Source of the DNA: Akkermansia biwaensis | GTDB lineage: Bacteria > Verrucomicrobiota > Verrucomicrobiia > Verrucomicrobiales > Akkermansiaceae | Direction: 5' to 3' | NCBI RefSeq assembly: GCF_026072915.1 | Contig: NZ_AP025943.1 | Span: 1,302,001 to 1,366,000 of the forward strand | Length of the DNA stretch: 64,000 nucleotides | Part shown: in pieces, positions 16,431 through 25,340 of the stretch | Position numbering within the stretch: position 1 is the stretch's first letter | Layout: every line of letters starts with the position of its first letter | The notes under the pieces: generated by a model | Database searches by the model: none | Told to the model about the DNA's origin: nothing | The model's input: the letters and a program-made list of their open reading frames with translations, nothing else | Translations under genes and position numbers: made by a program

Positions 16431-17282
16431 TTAGTGCAAGGTCAGCAGGTAGATTTCCGGCGGGCAGTTGAAGCGCAGGGGGAGCGTGCTGGTGCCCAGG
16501 CCTTTGGTGATCAGATATTTGTTTCCGGCGGAAATGTGCCAGGGGTAGGTATAGGGCTGGGTATGGTCCGGACTGGCTTCAAACCATAGCAGATTGAAAG
16601 GGAGGCGTATCTGGCCGCCGTGGGTATGGCCGCTGATAATGAAGTCCGCGTCCCCTTCTGAAAGGATGCAGTCGATTTCCGGCCGGTGGCACAGCACGAT
16701 GTGGGGGATGTTCGGGGAATGCCGCTGCGGGAGTTGCTTTTTTGAGTAGCGGAAGGATTCCCGAAGCCCGGAAAGCTGGAGTCTGCGCCCGTCGTTAAGC
16801 GTGATGAGAACGCTTTTGTCGGCAAGAATTCTGAAGCCTATCCGGGTCAGTTCCTTTTTCCAGTTGTTCCACCCAAACGTGAAGTCATGGTTGCCCTGAA
16901 TCACGAATACTCCGCAGGGAGCTTCCAGCCCCTGGAGGAGCTGGGCCGCCTTTTGCGGGCTCATGCTGGCGTTTTTACTGGAGCCGCGGGCATAATCCCC
17001 CACCAGCAGGATCAGGTCCGGCTTGAGCTGCATGATTCTCTGAACGTAGCGCAGGGCTCTCACTTCGTCAAATGGGGTGGGCATGAAATGGAAGTCCCCC
17101 GCGACAACGATTTTCAGGGGTCTGCCGCGGCCATTCCACTGGGGAATGCGGTAAGCCACTTGCCGGACGAACAACAGGTTGGGCTCAATCAGATAAGCCC
17201 AGGTTATGCCGGCTACCCCCAGCGCGCAAACACCCAGCAGCAGGATGCCGAAAAACCGGAGTATTCTGACGGAGAAGGGCAT
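16431..17282 (-). CDS. membrane-anchored metallophosphoesterase
   Basis: 283 residues. One N-terminal transmembrane helix (FFGILLLGVCALGVAGITWAYL) is followed by a calcineurin-like phosphoesterase domain with all motifs: VVAGDFHF, LILLVGDYA, VIQGNHDF, HIVLCHRPE and FIISGHTHGGQI. The pattern (YkuE/YaeI type) fits an enzyme that removes phosphate or pyrophosphate from lipids such as UDP-diacylglucosamine-like substrates at the membrane. The exact substrate is unknown. The ATG at 17282 puts the helix at the N-terminus; longer in-frame starts up to 17483 add a non-hydrophobic extension and would run into the promoter region of the next gene. Confidence 0.85.
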   Translation of the reverse strand: MPFSVRILRFFGILLLGVCALGVAGITWAYLIEPNLLFVRQVAYRIPQWNGRGRPLKIVVAGDFHFMPTPFDEVRALRYVQRIMQLKPDLILLVGDYARGSSKNASMSPQKAAQLLQGLEAPCGVFVIQGNHDFTFGWNNWKKELTRIGFRILADKSVLITLNDGRRLQLSGLRESFRYSKKQLPQRHSPNIPHIVLCHRPEIDCILSEGDADFIISGHTHGGQIRLPFNLLWFEASPDHTQPYTYPWHISAGNKYLITKGLGTSTLPLRFNCPPEIYLLTLH

Positions 17283-17502
17283 AGCAAAAACGGCTTTGCA
17301 AATATTATACCTTTCTCTGCCGGGAGGCGAGAGATTTATGTGTCTTGCTCTTTGCTGGGCCATCCGTTTCCGTCCGGGTTTCCCGCCGGAAGGAGTTCCG
17401 GGGACAGATTTTATCAAATTTGATTGACGGCCGCCCGGATGGTGTGCTTTTATGCTCCAAGATATTTCCATATCCTTTATCACCCATCATTTAACCACGC
17501 AT

Positions 17503-17670
17503 ATGAAGAAGATTACCATTCTGGCTCTTTCCGCTTTCGCGGCAAGCATCATGGCTTCCTGCTGCTGCCAGGATCAGGGCGCTCCGCCTCTGACTCCCCT
17601 TCCCAAGTTCAACGACCTGAACCAGCCGGGCACCGAGATTGTCCCCATGGTCATGAAGTCCAAGAAGTAA
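17503..17670 (+). CDS. small lipoprotein
   Basis: 55 residues: MKKITILALSAFAASIMASC is a short lipoprotein signal, with the Cys followed by two more cysteines. The mature peptide is only about 36 residues (PPLTPLPKFNDLNQPGTEI) and rich in proline. No known family. A strong terminator follows at 17700-17735, which supports it as a separate gene. Confidence 0.6.
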   Translation: MKKITILALSAFAASIMASCCCQDQGAPPLTPLPKFNDLNQPGTEIVPMVMKSKK

Positions 17671-17699
17671 TCCTCTTCAGGGATTGACACAACTTTTCA

Positions 17700-17735
17700 A
17701 GCCGCACTTGGTGATTGTCCAGGTGCGGCTTTTTC
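17700..17735 (+). terminator. intrinsic terminator
   Basis: AGCCGCAC pairs with GTGCGGCT, extended by TGG/CCA with a bulge, loop TGATTGT, then TTTTTC. It lies 30 bp after the small lipoprotein gene and immediately before nrnA. Confidence 0.75.
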
Positions 17736-17756
17736 TATACAAACGGGGCAGACCAT

Positions 17757-18770
17757 ATGGAAGATTGGAAACATTGTCCCGAATTTGCGCCTTTGGCGGA
17801 CTTGATCCGCAATTATGACAGCTTTGCGGTAGTGGCGCATATCCATCCGGACGGGGACGCCATCGGCTCCACGCTGGCTCTGGGGAATGCCCTGAAGAAC
17901 ATGGGCAAGCACGTGGTCATGATGAATGAGGACGGCGTTCCTGCCAGCCTGGCCTTTCTTCCCGGCGTGGAGGACATTATTTCCACGCCTGACGAGCCGG
18001 TGGATGCGGAAGTGGCCATTTCCGTGGATAACGGCGCCTTGAAACGCCTGGGGGAACGGAGCCTGCGTGCCCTGGCCGGAGCCAAGGTGTGGGCGAACAT
18101 CGACCACCACCAGACCAATGAGAGGTTTGGGGACGTGCAGTGCGTTCTGCCGGATGAATGCGCCACGGGGGCGGTGCTTTATTATTTTTTCAAGTACCTG
18201 GGAATTCCCTTTACTCCGGTGATGCGCGATGCCCTTTATGTGGCCGTCAGCACGGACACGGGGTCTTTCCAGTACCAGATGACGACCGCCGCCGTGATGG
18301 AACTGGCGGCGGACCTGATCCGGATGGGAGTCAATGTGCAGGATATCAACCGCCAGCTCTATCAGGAGAAACCGTGGGTGAAGATGCAGTTGTTCCGTGA
18401 AGTGCTCAATGGCATGCAGTTGACGCCGGACGGCAGGATTTGCACTTTTTGCCTGACGAATGAGGCCAAGGCCCGGATAGGCTGCCGCCCGGAAGATACG
18501 GAAGGATTGATCGATTTGCTGCGTTCCGTTCAGGGCGTCTGGCTGGCCGCTTATTTGGAGGAGTCCGAGGACGATCCGCGCATCCGCATTTCCCTGAGGT
18601 CCAAGGTACCGGAAATTTCCGTGGCCGAGCTGGCTTCCCGCTTTGGAGGCGGCGGCCATGCGATGGCTGCCGGAGTGCGCATCAGGGGGCCGGTTGAGGA
18701 AGTGCGCTTCGTTGTTCTGGAGGCCATGCAGGCGGAAGTGGAACGCGTGCTCCAACAGCAGATTTCATGA
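17757..18770 (+). CDS. DHH-family phosphoesterase (NrnA-like nanoRNase/pAp phosphatase)
   Basis: 337 residues. The N-terminal DHH domain shows FAVVAHIHPDGDAIGSTLAL, the DNG segment SVDNGALKRL and ANIDHHQTN. The C-terminal DHHA1 domain ends with SRFGGGGHAMAAG. NrnA degrades 2- to 5-mer RNA and dephosphorylates pAp in the cytoplasm. In many bacteria nrnA sits between rbfA and truB; here truB follows with a 4-bp ATGA overlap, confirming the assignment. The start at 17757 excludes 14 non-homologous codons. Confidence 0.88.
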   Translation: MEDWKHCPEFAPLADLIRNYDSFAVVAHIHPDGDAIGSTLALGNALKNMGKHVVMMNEDGVPASLAFLPGVEDIISTPDEPVDAEVAISVDNGALKRLGERSLRALAGAKVWANIDHHQTNERFGDVQCVLPDECATGAVLYYFFKYLGIPFTPVMRDALYVAVSTDTGSFQYQMTTAAVMELAADLIRMGVNVQDINRQLYQEKPWVKMQLFREVLNGMQLTPDGRICTFCLTNEAKARIGCRPEDTEGLIDLLRSVQGVWLAAYLEESEDDPRIRISLRSKVPEISVAELASRFGGGGHAMAAGVRIRGPVEEVRFVVLEAMQAEVERVLQQQIS

Positions 18771-19501
18771 ATAATTCCGATTCCATACAAACTCCGTCAG
18801 GCGTGCTGCTGATCGACAAGGAGCAGGACATGACTTCCCACGATGTCGTGGCGATTGCGCGCCGGTCCCTGGGGATCAAGAAGATCGGGCACTGCGGCAC
18901 GCTGGACCCCATGGCTACGGGGCTGTTGATGTTGGTGGTGGGAAAGGCCACCAAGCTTCAGGACAAACTGATGTGCGAACACAAGGAATACGCTGGTACG
19001 CTGACGCTGGGCGTGGAGACTTCCTCCCAGGATGCCATGGGGGAAGTGGTGGCGGAGTATTCCGTGGAAGGTGTTACCGATGAGGCGGTGAGGGATGCCT
19101 TTGACCGGTTTGACGGGCAGTTTGAGCAGATTCCTCCCATGGTGTCCGCTATCAAGAAGGACGGCGTGCCGCTGTACAAGCTGGCGCGCAAGGGGCAGGA
19201 GGTTGTCCGTGAACCGCGGCCCGTAGAGGTTTTCGGCCACCGGATTACCCGCATGGCCATTCCGGAAGTGGATTTCACCGTTCAGTGCTCCAAGGGTTTT
19301 TACGTGCGTTCCTATGCCTATGATATAGGAAAGGCGCTGGGCTGCGGGGCCCATTTGAGCGCCTTGCGGCGCACACAGTCCGGCCGCTTTACGCTGGACC
19401 GGGCCATTACGGTGGAAACCCTGAAAACCGCGCCCAGGGAGGAGTTGTTCCGGGCAATGCTTTCCCTGGAGGAACTGGCGGCCATCCTGATTGCCAAGTA
19501 A
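18767..19501 (+). CDS. truB: tRNA pseudouridine(55) synthase TruB
   Basis: 244 residues. GVLLIDKEQDMTSHDVV is followed by GHCGTLDPMATGLLMLVVG with catalytic Asp47, then YAGTLTLGVETSSQDAMGEVV. KGFYVRSYAYDIGKALGCGAHLSALRRTQSG is the C-terminal part of the active site. It converts U55 in the T-loop of tRNAs to pseudouridine. It lacks a long PUA domain (short form). Translation is probably coupled to nrnA through the ATGA overlap; ribF starts 5 bp after its stop. Confidence 0.95.
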   Translation: MNNSDSIQTPSGVLLIDKEQDMTSHDVVAIARRSLGIKKIGHCGTLDPMATGLLMLVVGKATKLQDKLMCEHKEYAGTLTLGVETSSQDAMGEVVAEYSVEGVTDEAVRDAFDRFDGQFEQIPPMVSAIKKDGVPLYKLARKGQEVVREPRPVEVFGHRITRMAIPEVDFTVQCSKGFYVRSYAYDIGKALGCGAHLSALRRTQSGRFTLDRAITVETLKTAPREELFRAMLSLEELAAILIAK

Positions 19502-19505
19502 AAGC

Positions 19506-20441
19506 ATGTTTGTTTACCAGGAGTTCAAGCAATTGAAGGACGTGTCCTCCCCCGTGCACTGGGCCATGGGGATGTTTGACGGGCTGCATGTCGGCCATGC
19601 GGCGGTGATTGGCGCTGCGGTGGAAGGCGCCCGTAGGAACGGCGGAATTCCCGCTGTACTGACGTTTCGCCGTCATCCGCTGGCACACGTCCGTCCGGAG
19701 GAGGTTCCGGCAGCCATTATGGCCGCGGACCATGAGAAGTTCGCCCTGCTGGAAGAAATGGGCGTGGAGATGGTGCTGAGCCTGGAGTTTTCCGCGGCGC
19801 TGGCGTCCATGAGCCCGGAAGAGTTCATCGGGGAATTGTGTTCGTCCTGCCGGGTGGCTGAGGTTGCCGTGGGCGAGGACTGGCATTTTGGACGCGACCG
19901 TGCGGGCGATGTGGGAACTTTGCGCAGCCTGGGAGAACATTACGGGTTCAAGGTGACGGCCATTCCCGCCATTCTGCGCGATGGGGAGCGGGTCAGCAGT
20001 ACCCGCATCCGGGAGGCCGTGCGGCTCGGAAACTTTCCTCTGGCAATGCGGCTGCTGGGGCGTCCCTTCCGCTGGCAGGGAACGGTGATTCATGGCCGCC
20101 AGCTGGGGCGTTTGCTGGATTACCCCACGGCCAACATGAGGCCCGGCACCGAGTTGCTGCCCCCCCAGGGAGTTTACGCCGTCCGCGCCCGCGTGAACGG
20201 AACGGGTTACGGCGGCGTGGCCAATCTGGGAATACGCCCCACCGTGGAAGGAGAAGCGGGTGAGCTTCTGCTGGAAACCCATCTGTTCGGCCAGCCGGGG
20301 GATATTTACGGAGCGCAGATGGAGGTGACGCCCGTACGGTTTCTGAGGCCGGAAGCCAAATTCCCTTCCCTGGACGCCTTGAAAAGCCAGCTTGCGCTGG
20401 ATGCCCGGCAGGCCGCGGAAGTGCTAGAACGGGCAGAGTAA
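19506..20441 (+). CDS. ribF: bifunctional riboflavin kinase/FAD synthetase
   Basis: 311 residues. The N-terminal nucleotidyltransferase part has GMFDGLHVGHAAVI (FAD synthetase HxGH), EFIGELCS and VGEDWHFGRDRAGDVGTL. The C-terminal kinase domain has YPTANMRPGTELLPPQGVYAVRA and GGVANLGIRPTV. It makes FMN and FAD from riboflavin and ATP. The start ATG at 19506 lies 5 bp after truB, the usual truB-ribF arrangement; the in-frame start at 19491 overlaps truB and adds only five residues. Confidence 0.95.
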   Translation: MFVYQEFKQLKDVSSPVHWAMGMFDGLHVGHAAVIGAAVEGARRNGGIPAVLTFRRHPLAHVRPEEVPAAIMAADHEKFALLEEMGVEMVLSLEFSAALASMSPEEFIGELCSSCRVAEVAVGEDWHFGRDRAGDVGTLRSLGEHYGFKVTAIPAILRDGERVSSTRIREAVRLGNFPLAMRLLGRPFRWQGTVIHGRQLGRLLDYPTANMRPGTELLPPQGVYAVRARVNGTGYGGVANLGIRPTVEGEAGELLLETHLFGQPGDIYGAQMEVTPVRFLRPEAKFPSLDALKSQLALDARQAAEVLERAE

Positions 20442-20514
20442 GACACAAAAAACTGTAAAATGAAGGATGTCGGCTTGACCGCGGGGGCGATCGGGGGTTT
20501 TGTGTTCGCACGTC

Positions 20515-20853
20515 ATGTTGGTTGAGCAGTTAAAATCAAAAATCCATCGTGCCATGATTACCCGCGGCGATGTTCAGTATGAAGGCAGCATCGAGATTCC
20601 TGCCGATCTGATGGCGGCGGTGGATTTGTGGCCCGGGGAGAAAGTGCTCGTGGCCTCCGTCACGTCCGGCAATCGTTTGGAAACATACGCCTTGCAGGGC
20701 CCGGCGGGAACGGGGAATATTATCATGAACGGAGGCGCCGCCCACCTGATCAAGACGGGGGAACGCGTGGTGATTATGAGCTTTGCCCTGTCCGACAAGC
20801 CCATTGTTCCTAAGAAAATCGTCTGCAACGAGCATAACGAAATCATTTCCTAG
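20515..20853 (+). CDS. panD: aspartate 1-decarboxylase
   Basis: 112 residues, the normal length. LKSKIHRAMITRGDVQYEGS carries the self-cleavage site Gly24-Ser25, which creates the pyruvoyl cofactor on the large fragment. RLETYALQG, IIMNGGAAHLIKTGERVVIM and the ending are conserved. The enzyme makes beta-alanine for pantothenate and CoA. The chosen ATG at 20515 puts the cleavage Ser at 25 as in the E. coli protein. A possible promoter TTGACC, 17 bases, TTTTGT lies at about 20475-20504. Confidence 0.95.
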   Translation: MLVEQLKSKIHRAMITRGDVQYEGSIEIPADLMAAVDLWPGEKVLVASVTSGNRLETYALQGPAGTGNIIMNGGAAHLIKTGERVVIMSFALSDKPIVPKKIVCNEHNEIIS

Positions 20854-20894
20854 ACTTTACAAACCATTCGAATTCACACATACTCCCCGCGCTC

Positions 20895-21371
20895 ATGAAC
20901 CTTTTTCTAGCAGATTCACTCAATATCAGCATTCAGTTGCTTTTTGCCGTTCTGATCGTTGTATCCCTTCTTCTTCTGGGCGTGGTACTTATGCAGAGAC
21001 CCAAGCAGGAGGGCCTGGGCGCGGCCTTCGGCGCGGCCATTACGGACCAGGCTTTTGGGGCCCGCACGACGGACGTGCTGAAAAAGGCTACGGTTTATTT
21101 TGGGTCCGCATTCATGCTTCTTTGCCTGGTGCTGGCCATGCTGATCAACCGCCAGCATGTCAAGAGTTCCGAAAGTCTGCTGAGTCCGGAAATGCAGGAA
21201 GCCGCCGCCAAGCAGGAAGCTTCCGTTCCCGTCAAGACTCCGGAAGAGCTTCAGCAGGAGGAATTGCGCAGACGCGCCGCAGAGGCTGAAGCGGCGGCGG
21301 CCAGTGAAACGCCCGTTTCCGGTACTCCCGAGGCTCCGGCTCCCGAAACGCCTCCGGCGCCCCAGCAATAG
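20895..21371 (+). CDS. secG: protein translocase subunit SecG
   Basis: 158 residues, longer than the usual 75-110. Two membrane helices (about 11-32 and 56-75) flank the conserved cytosolic loop MQRPKQEGLGAAFGAAITDQAFGARTTDVLKKAT. After the second helix comes an unusual 75-residue tail rich in Glu, Ala and Pro (EELQQEELRRRAAEAEAAAA, then proline repeats). SecG supports SecYEG-mediated protein export. The tail is probably disordered, with a charged helical start. Downstream hairpins at 21390-21473 may end the transcript. Confidence 0.92.
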   Translation: MNLFLADSLNISIQLLFAVLIVVSLLLLGVVLMQRPKQEGLGAAFGAAITDQAFGARTTDVLKKATVYFGSAFMLLCLVLAMLINRQHVKSSESLLSPEMQEAAAKQEASVPVKTPEELQQEELRRRAAEAEAAAASETPVSGTPEAPAPETPPAPQQ

Positions 21372-21438
21372 AAGTTTGCTTTTCCAAATATCCCCGGCAT
21401 GATTTTTGTCTGCCCGGGATGTTTTTGCATAAGGCAAC

Positions 21439-21476
21439 GGCGCGTGTTTCCGGATAGCCGGGAAGCGCCTTTTGAA
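21439..21476 (+). terminator. terminator hairpin after secG
   Basis: GGCGC and TTCCGG pair with CCGGGAA and GCGCC around ATAG, followed by TTTTG. Located 68 bp after secG. Confidence 0.5.
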
Positions 21477-21501
21477 ATTGGGCGCCCGGCAAGTTTTCCG
21501 C

Positions 21502-21529
21502 TTGCCCTCAATCGTAATTGCGGTACTCT
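21502..21529 (+). promoter_or_regulatory. promoter of pseudopilin gene
   Basis: TTGCCC (21502-21507), 16 bases, TACTCT (21524-21529). The start would fall at about 21537, only a few bases before the ATG at 21539, so the transcript may be nearly leaderless. Confidence 0.45.
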
Positions 21530-21538
21530 TGGCAAAGT

Positions 21539-22180
21539 ATGAAAGCACCTTTTCTGAACCGTAAATCCAAGGGATTCACGCTGATTGAATTGCTCGTGGT
21601 GATTGCCATTATCCTGACGCTGGCCGGCATCTCCATGATCGTGGTGAACGGCGTGATGGAAAAATCCCGCATTACCACGGCGCGGAGCGACTGCAACGGA
21701 TTGCAGACAGCCATAGAAAATTACATGATGGACAACGGCCGGCCCCCCGTAGCCTGGACCGGCCGGGAAATGAGCAGGAAGGCCCGCAAGGACGGCCAGT
21801 ATTATCTGACCACCGCCCTGGACGATGACAGCCGCATCATGAGCATTCTGACGAATTACATGGACCGTGGAGATGAAGACAGGAAGCTCAATCCCAAGAA
21901 GACTGCCTACTTCAACACCACCACCACGGACGTGGAAGGCGCTCCCGGCCTGTTTTTTGAGAGCCGCGGGCGTGTGAGCCTGATAGACCCATGGGAATCT
22001 CCCTACCACATTGTTCTGAACGCCAATCCGGACGACCGTTCCCCCCGCGTCCAGGTGGGTTCCCGCATGGTTACCAAGAACGTGGCCGTTTACAGCGTGG
22101 GCAAGGACAAGCAGGGCAGCACGGAAGACGGACATATCAACAATCAGGAATTTACGGATGACAATGTAACGTCCTGGTAA
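21539..22180 (+). CDS. type IV pilin/pseudopilin-like protein
   Basis: 213 residues. MKAPFLNRKSKGFTLIELLVVIAIILTLAG is a class III signal with prepilin cleavage after Gly and the invariant Glu at mature +5, then one long hydrophobic helix. The rest is soluble, with a type II secretion major-pseudopilin (GspG)-like layout: SDCNGLQTAIENYMMDNGRPP, SLIDPWESPYHIVLNANPD and VYSVGKDKQGSTEDGHINN. It is probably assembled into a pseudopilus or exposed at the surface after processing by a prepilin peptidase encoded elsewhere. No other secretion gene is adjacent. A GC-rich hairpin (22227-22257) follows. Confidence 0.85.
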   Translation: MKAPFLNRKSKGFTLIELLVVIAIILTLAGISMIVVNGVMEKSRITTARSDCNGLQTAIENYMMDNGRPPVAWTGREMSRKARKDGQYYLTTALDDDSRIMSILTNYMDRGDEDRKLNPKKTAYFNTTTTDVEGAPGLFFESRGRVSLIDPWESPYHIVLNANPDDRSPRVQVGSRMVTKNVAVYSVGKDKQGSTEDGHINNQEFTDDNVTSW

Positions 22181-22226
22181 CGCATTCGTGATCCGTTCGT
22201 TTCCGAATGGGTTCATTCTTTTTAAA

Positions 22227-22257
22227 AGGGCTTTCCGGCATGCCGCCGGAAGGCCCT
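22227..22257. terminator. GC-rich hairpin after pseudopilin gene
   Basis: AGGGC-TTTCCGGC pairs with GCCGGAAGGCCCT around ATGCC. It has no T-run, so it may be a terminator with weak tail or a transcript-stabilising hairpin. Confidence 0.45.
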
Positions 22258-22338
22258 GCGATTATTCAGGCATACTGGCTCCAAACCGTATTTTTTTCTT
22301 TTCAACCCCTGTCAAAAACCCCTCAATAAGTCCCAGAC

Positions 22339-23406
22339 ATGAACTGGTTCAAAACAGACGACGTACGCATTCAAGACATCGAGCCCCTGATTTCCCCCGC
22401 CATCCTGATCAAGGATTATCCGGCGACCACGGAGATCGCGAAGATGGTGGCTACGACACGTAAGAATGCGGAGAACATCATTTCCGGCCATGACGACCGC
22501 CTGCTGGTGGTGGTGGGGCCGTGCTCCATCCACGATCCCCAGGCAGCGGTGGATTATGCCGCCCGTCTCAAGGAGCAGATGGTGCGCTTTGAGAAGGATC
22601 TGGTGATCATCATGCGCGTGTATTTTGAAAAGCCCCGTACTACGGTAGGCTGGAAGGGGCTGATTAATGATCCGTTCATGAACCACACGTTTGACATCAA
22701 CCGTGGATTGCACATGGCGCGCGGCCTTCTGCTCCGCCTGGGAGACATGGGCGTGCCTGCCGCAACGGAGTTCCTGGACACCATCACGCCCCAGTACATT
22801 GCGGACCTCATCACGTGGGGCGCCATCGGCGCACGCACGACGGAAAGCCAGGTGCACCGTGAGCTGGCCTCCGGCCTGTCCATGCCCGTGGGGTTCAAGA
22901 ACGGCACCAGCGGGAGCCTTCAAATAGCGGTGGACGCCATCATTTCCTCCTCCTGCCCGCATTGCTTCCTTTCCGTGACCAAGCAGGGTGTTTCAGCCAT
23001 TGTCTCCACGACGGGCAACAAGTCCTGCCACCTGATTTTGCGCGGTTCTTCTCTGGGCCCGAATTTCGATGAGATGCATGTGAAGGATGCCGGGGAAGCT
23101 TTGCAGAAGGCCGGTATCAACAACCGCATCATGGTTGACTGCTCCCACGGGAACAGCTGCAAGGATTACCGCAACCAGCCGGGCGTTGCCGCCGCTATCG
23201 CCAAGCAGATTGCCGAAGGTTCCGACCAGGTGGCGGCCGTGATGATTGAAAGCAATCTCGTAGAGGGAGCCCAGCCTTTGAGTTCAGATCTGGTGTACGG
23301 CAAAAGCATCACGGACCAGTGCATCGGATGGGACACGACGGTGGAAGTATTGGAAAACCTCGCCGCCGCCGTCCGTACGCGCCGCGCGAAGCGTCAGGAA
23401 GCCTGA
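22339..23406 (+). CDS. aroG: 3-deoxy-7-phosphoheptulonate synthase, class I (AroG type)
   Basis: 355 residues, full family length. LLVVVGPCSIHDPQAAVDYA, IIMRVYFEKPRTTVGWKGLINDP, GARTTESQVHRELASGLSMPVGFKNGTSG and MVDCSHGNSCKDYRNQ are the conserved blocks with metal and PEP ligands (Cys in GPCS, His, Glu, Asp). It condenses PEP and erythrose-4-phosphate, the first step of the shikimate pathway. The feedback amino acid (Phe, Tyr or Trp) cannot be decided reliably. Monocistronic: an intergenic hairpin precedes it and a bidirectional terminator follows at 23513. Confidence 0.95.
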   Translation: MNWFKTDDVRIQDIEPLISPAILIKDYPATTEIAKMVATTRKNAENIISGHDDRLLVVVGPCSIHDPQAAVDYAARLKEQMVRFEKDLVIIMRVYFEKPRTTVGWKGLINDPFMNHTFDINRGLHMARGLLLRLGDMGVPAATEFLDTITPQYIADLITWGAIGARTTESQVHRELASGLSMPVGFKNGTSGSLQIAVDAIISSSCPHCFLSVTKQGVSAIVSTTGNKSCHLILRGSSLGPNFDEMHVKDAGEALQKAGINNRIMVDCSHGNSCKDYRNQPGVAAAIAKQIAEGSDQVAAVMIESNLVEGAQPLSSDLVYGKSITDQCIGWDTTVEVLENLAAAVRTRRAKRQEA

Positions 23407-23512
23407 TGCCTCCCGCGGCAGGATGAAAAGAGGCGGGTGAACGGCAAAAGCCGGAGAGAGCCGGCAGTTTTTCGTCTTTTGACGGAGAGGCCGTTCCGAT
23501 TCCAGTTTTATT

Positions 23513-23543
23513 ATTAACCCTTCGGCGAGGAGCCGGAGGGTTA
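23513..23543. terminator. bidirectional terminator
   Basis: TTAACCCTTCGGC pairs with GCCGGAGGGTTAA around GAGGA, between convergent aroG and a lipoprotein gene whose stop codon lies in the right arm. Confidence 0.65.
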
Positions 23544-24023
23544 AACTTTATCGTTCCAAAGGTAGGAATGGCGTTCCGACAGGGTTTTGCCGTTTTGGTC
23601 CTTCAGGAGCAGTTTCCACGCCAGTATCTGGCCGTTTTCCTTGGCATCGTCCCCAATGAATTCAAAGACGGGGGATTGCGTGCCGCCTTTCCGCCCGGCA
23701 GGGTAGGAAATGGATTTGGTCAGGATTCTGGATCCCGTTTTTCCCTGGCGGTACATCATGACCAGCGTGACCGCCTGGTCCGGATCCGCATCATACCAGG
23801 TGACGAAGTAGTACTGGCCCTGGCGCTGGACGCGTTCCTTGTTCGAAACGGCTCCGTACAGCAGGAAAGTAGCCTGGGAACGGTGCATGCCCACGTCTTC
23901 CGACGGGAGTGACGTGGTTTTCAAAGGCACTTCCCTCACGTGTTCAATCGTGGTGATTTTCCCTGCACAGGAAAACAGAAGCGGAACCGTGGCCGCGATG
24001 CAAAAGAGGGCAGGGAATCTCAT
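23541..24023 (-). CDS. lipoprotein of unknown function
   Basis: 160 residues. MRFPALFCIAATVPLLFSC is a lipoprotein signal with lipobox LFS-C. The mature part has beta-sandwich-like strands (ATFLLYGAVSNKERVQRQGQ, YYFVTWYDADPDQAVTLVMMYRQG, FEFIGDDAKENGQILAWKLLL), which suggests a surface or periplasmic adaptor domain. No family recognised. The ATG at 24023 is preferred to the in-frame one at 24032 because it begins with the basic n-region. A TTGACT box lies upstream at about 24051-24056 on the minus strand. Confidence 0.7.
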   Translation of the reverse strand: MRFPALFCIAATVPLLFSCAGKITTIEHVREVPLKTTSLPSEDVGMHRSQATFLLYGAVSNKERVQRQGQYYFVTWYDADPDQAVTLVMMYRQGKTGSRILTKSISYPAGRKGGTQSPVFEFIGDDAKENGQILAWKLLLKDQNGKTLSERHSYLWNDKV

Positions 24024-24280
24024 GAAGCACATTCAATACATATCCGCCTGGAGAGTCAACACAAAGGTAGGGCTCCCTCCGGGCCATGGTTTGCGGATAG
24101 AGGGAATTGGGGCGGTTTTTCCCTTCCGCCGGGTGCCCCTGCCGTTCCGGACGTGACAGGCGGTCAGTGGCTCCGGACTGGAGGCGGTTTACAGAGCCGG
24201 ACGGGGAATGAAGGTTGAAAGGCGAACAATATCCAGGATGGCGGCACGGGAATGGTGAGTACCGTCCACCACTGGCAGGA

Positions 24281-25267
24281 TCAATATAAGGGAACCACCA
24301 GCATGGACCCCAGGGTGAGCCAGCAGGGCAGTGTCAGGAAGGAGGCTACGGTGGTGGTCAGCAGGATTTGCGTGCCCAGGTCCGGATGGCCGCCGAACCG
24401 TTTGGCCAGAATGACCGGAATGACAGCGGAGGGAATGGCTGCCTGGATGACGATTACCCGCTTGATGTAGTCGTCAACCGGAAGGAAGTACGCCATGAGC
24501 AGGAGCAGGGCCGGGGCCAGTCCCAGGCGTGTCAGAAGGCCGCAGACGATAGGCTTGGGCTCCCATTTCATGTTGTGCCACAGGTCCCGCATGGAACAGC
24601 CGAACAGGATCAGGCAGAGGGGGGTGGCGCAGTTGCCGATCATTTCCAGGGCTTTCATCAGGGGCGCCTGGGCGACGTAGGCTCCCAGGCCGGACCATGC
24701 GAGTGTCAGGCCTACGATGACAGCCAGCAGGGGACCGCGGAAGAAGACGCCCATGTTCAGGTTGCCGGGACCTCCGGCAATGATGATGACGCCAATGCTC
24801 CAAACCACCAGTTCACACCCCACGTTGTGGACGAAGAGAATGCCCAGTGTGGGGTCATTGCTGGCCGTGAACAGCATCTGGATGATGGGGATGACGAAGA
24901 AGGCGTAGTTTTGCACCCCTGCCGTCAGGGTGAAGGTGCGCAGACCGGTGCCGATGCGCATGCGGAGCATTTTGGCTACCAGCCATGCCGCCGCAATGCC
25001 GAGCAGGAGCTCCAAAGCGCCCGCACCTATGGCCTGGAGGGAGAAGGAGACGCTGCTGAGCGTTTCATTGCCGGAGAGCACCATGTATTTCATGATGCTG
25101 TGGAAGACCAGGCACGGGTAGGCTACGTCCATGGCCAGTCGCATGATGGGGGCGTCGTGGTCCGCCTGGATAACCTGCTTGTGCCGCAGGTAAAACCCCG
25201 TGGCAAAGAAGAGGTAAACAGGAATAGTGGAGAGAAAGGAGGCGACGATGATGGAGCTGGTGTCCAT
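24281..25267 (-). CDS. AEC-family transporter (auxin efflux carrier type)
   Basis: 328 residues with about ten membrane helices in two similar halves. Features: MRLAMDVAYPCLVFHSI near helix 2, TAGVQNYAFFVIPIIQMLF in the first half (AEC pattern N-x-x-F-x-x-x-P), NCATPLCLILFGCSM and IQAAIPSAVIPVILAKRFG in the second half. Bacterial AEC proteins export or import small carboxylates such as malate or malonate; the substrate here is unknown. It stands alone, separated from HAD by 73 bp. Confidence 0.85.
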   Translation of the reverse strand: MDTSSIIVASFLSTIPVYLFFATGFYLRHKQVIQADHDAPIMRLAMDVAYPCLVFHSIMKYMVLSGNETLSSVSFSLQAIGAGALELLLGIAAAWLVAKMLRMRIGTGLRTFTLTAGVQNYAFFVIPIIQMLFTASNDPTLGILFVHNVGCELVVWSIGVIIIAGGPGNLNMGVFFRGPLLAVIVGLTLAWSGLGAYVAQAPLMKALEMIGNCATPLCLILFGCSMRDLWHNMKWEPKPIVCGLLTRLGLAPALLLLMAYFLPVDDYIKRVIVIQAAIPSAVIPVILAKRFGGHPDLGTQILLTTTVASFLTLPCWLTLGSMLVVPLY

Positions 25268-25340
25268 GGCGGGGATTTTTGTGGGGGAAATGGACGGAAA
25301 CTGGCGTCGGGGGATGGTTTAACGACACATCATCCGGCAT

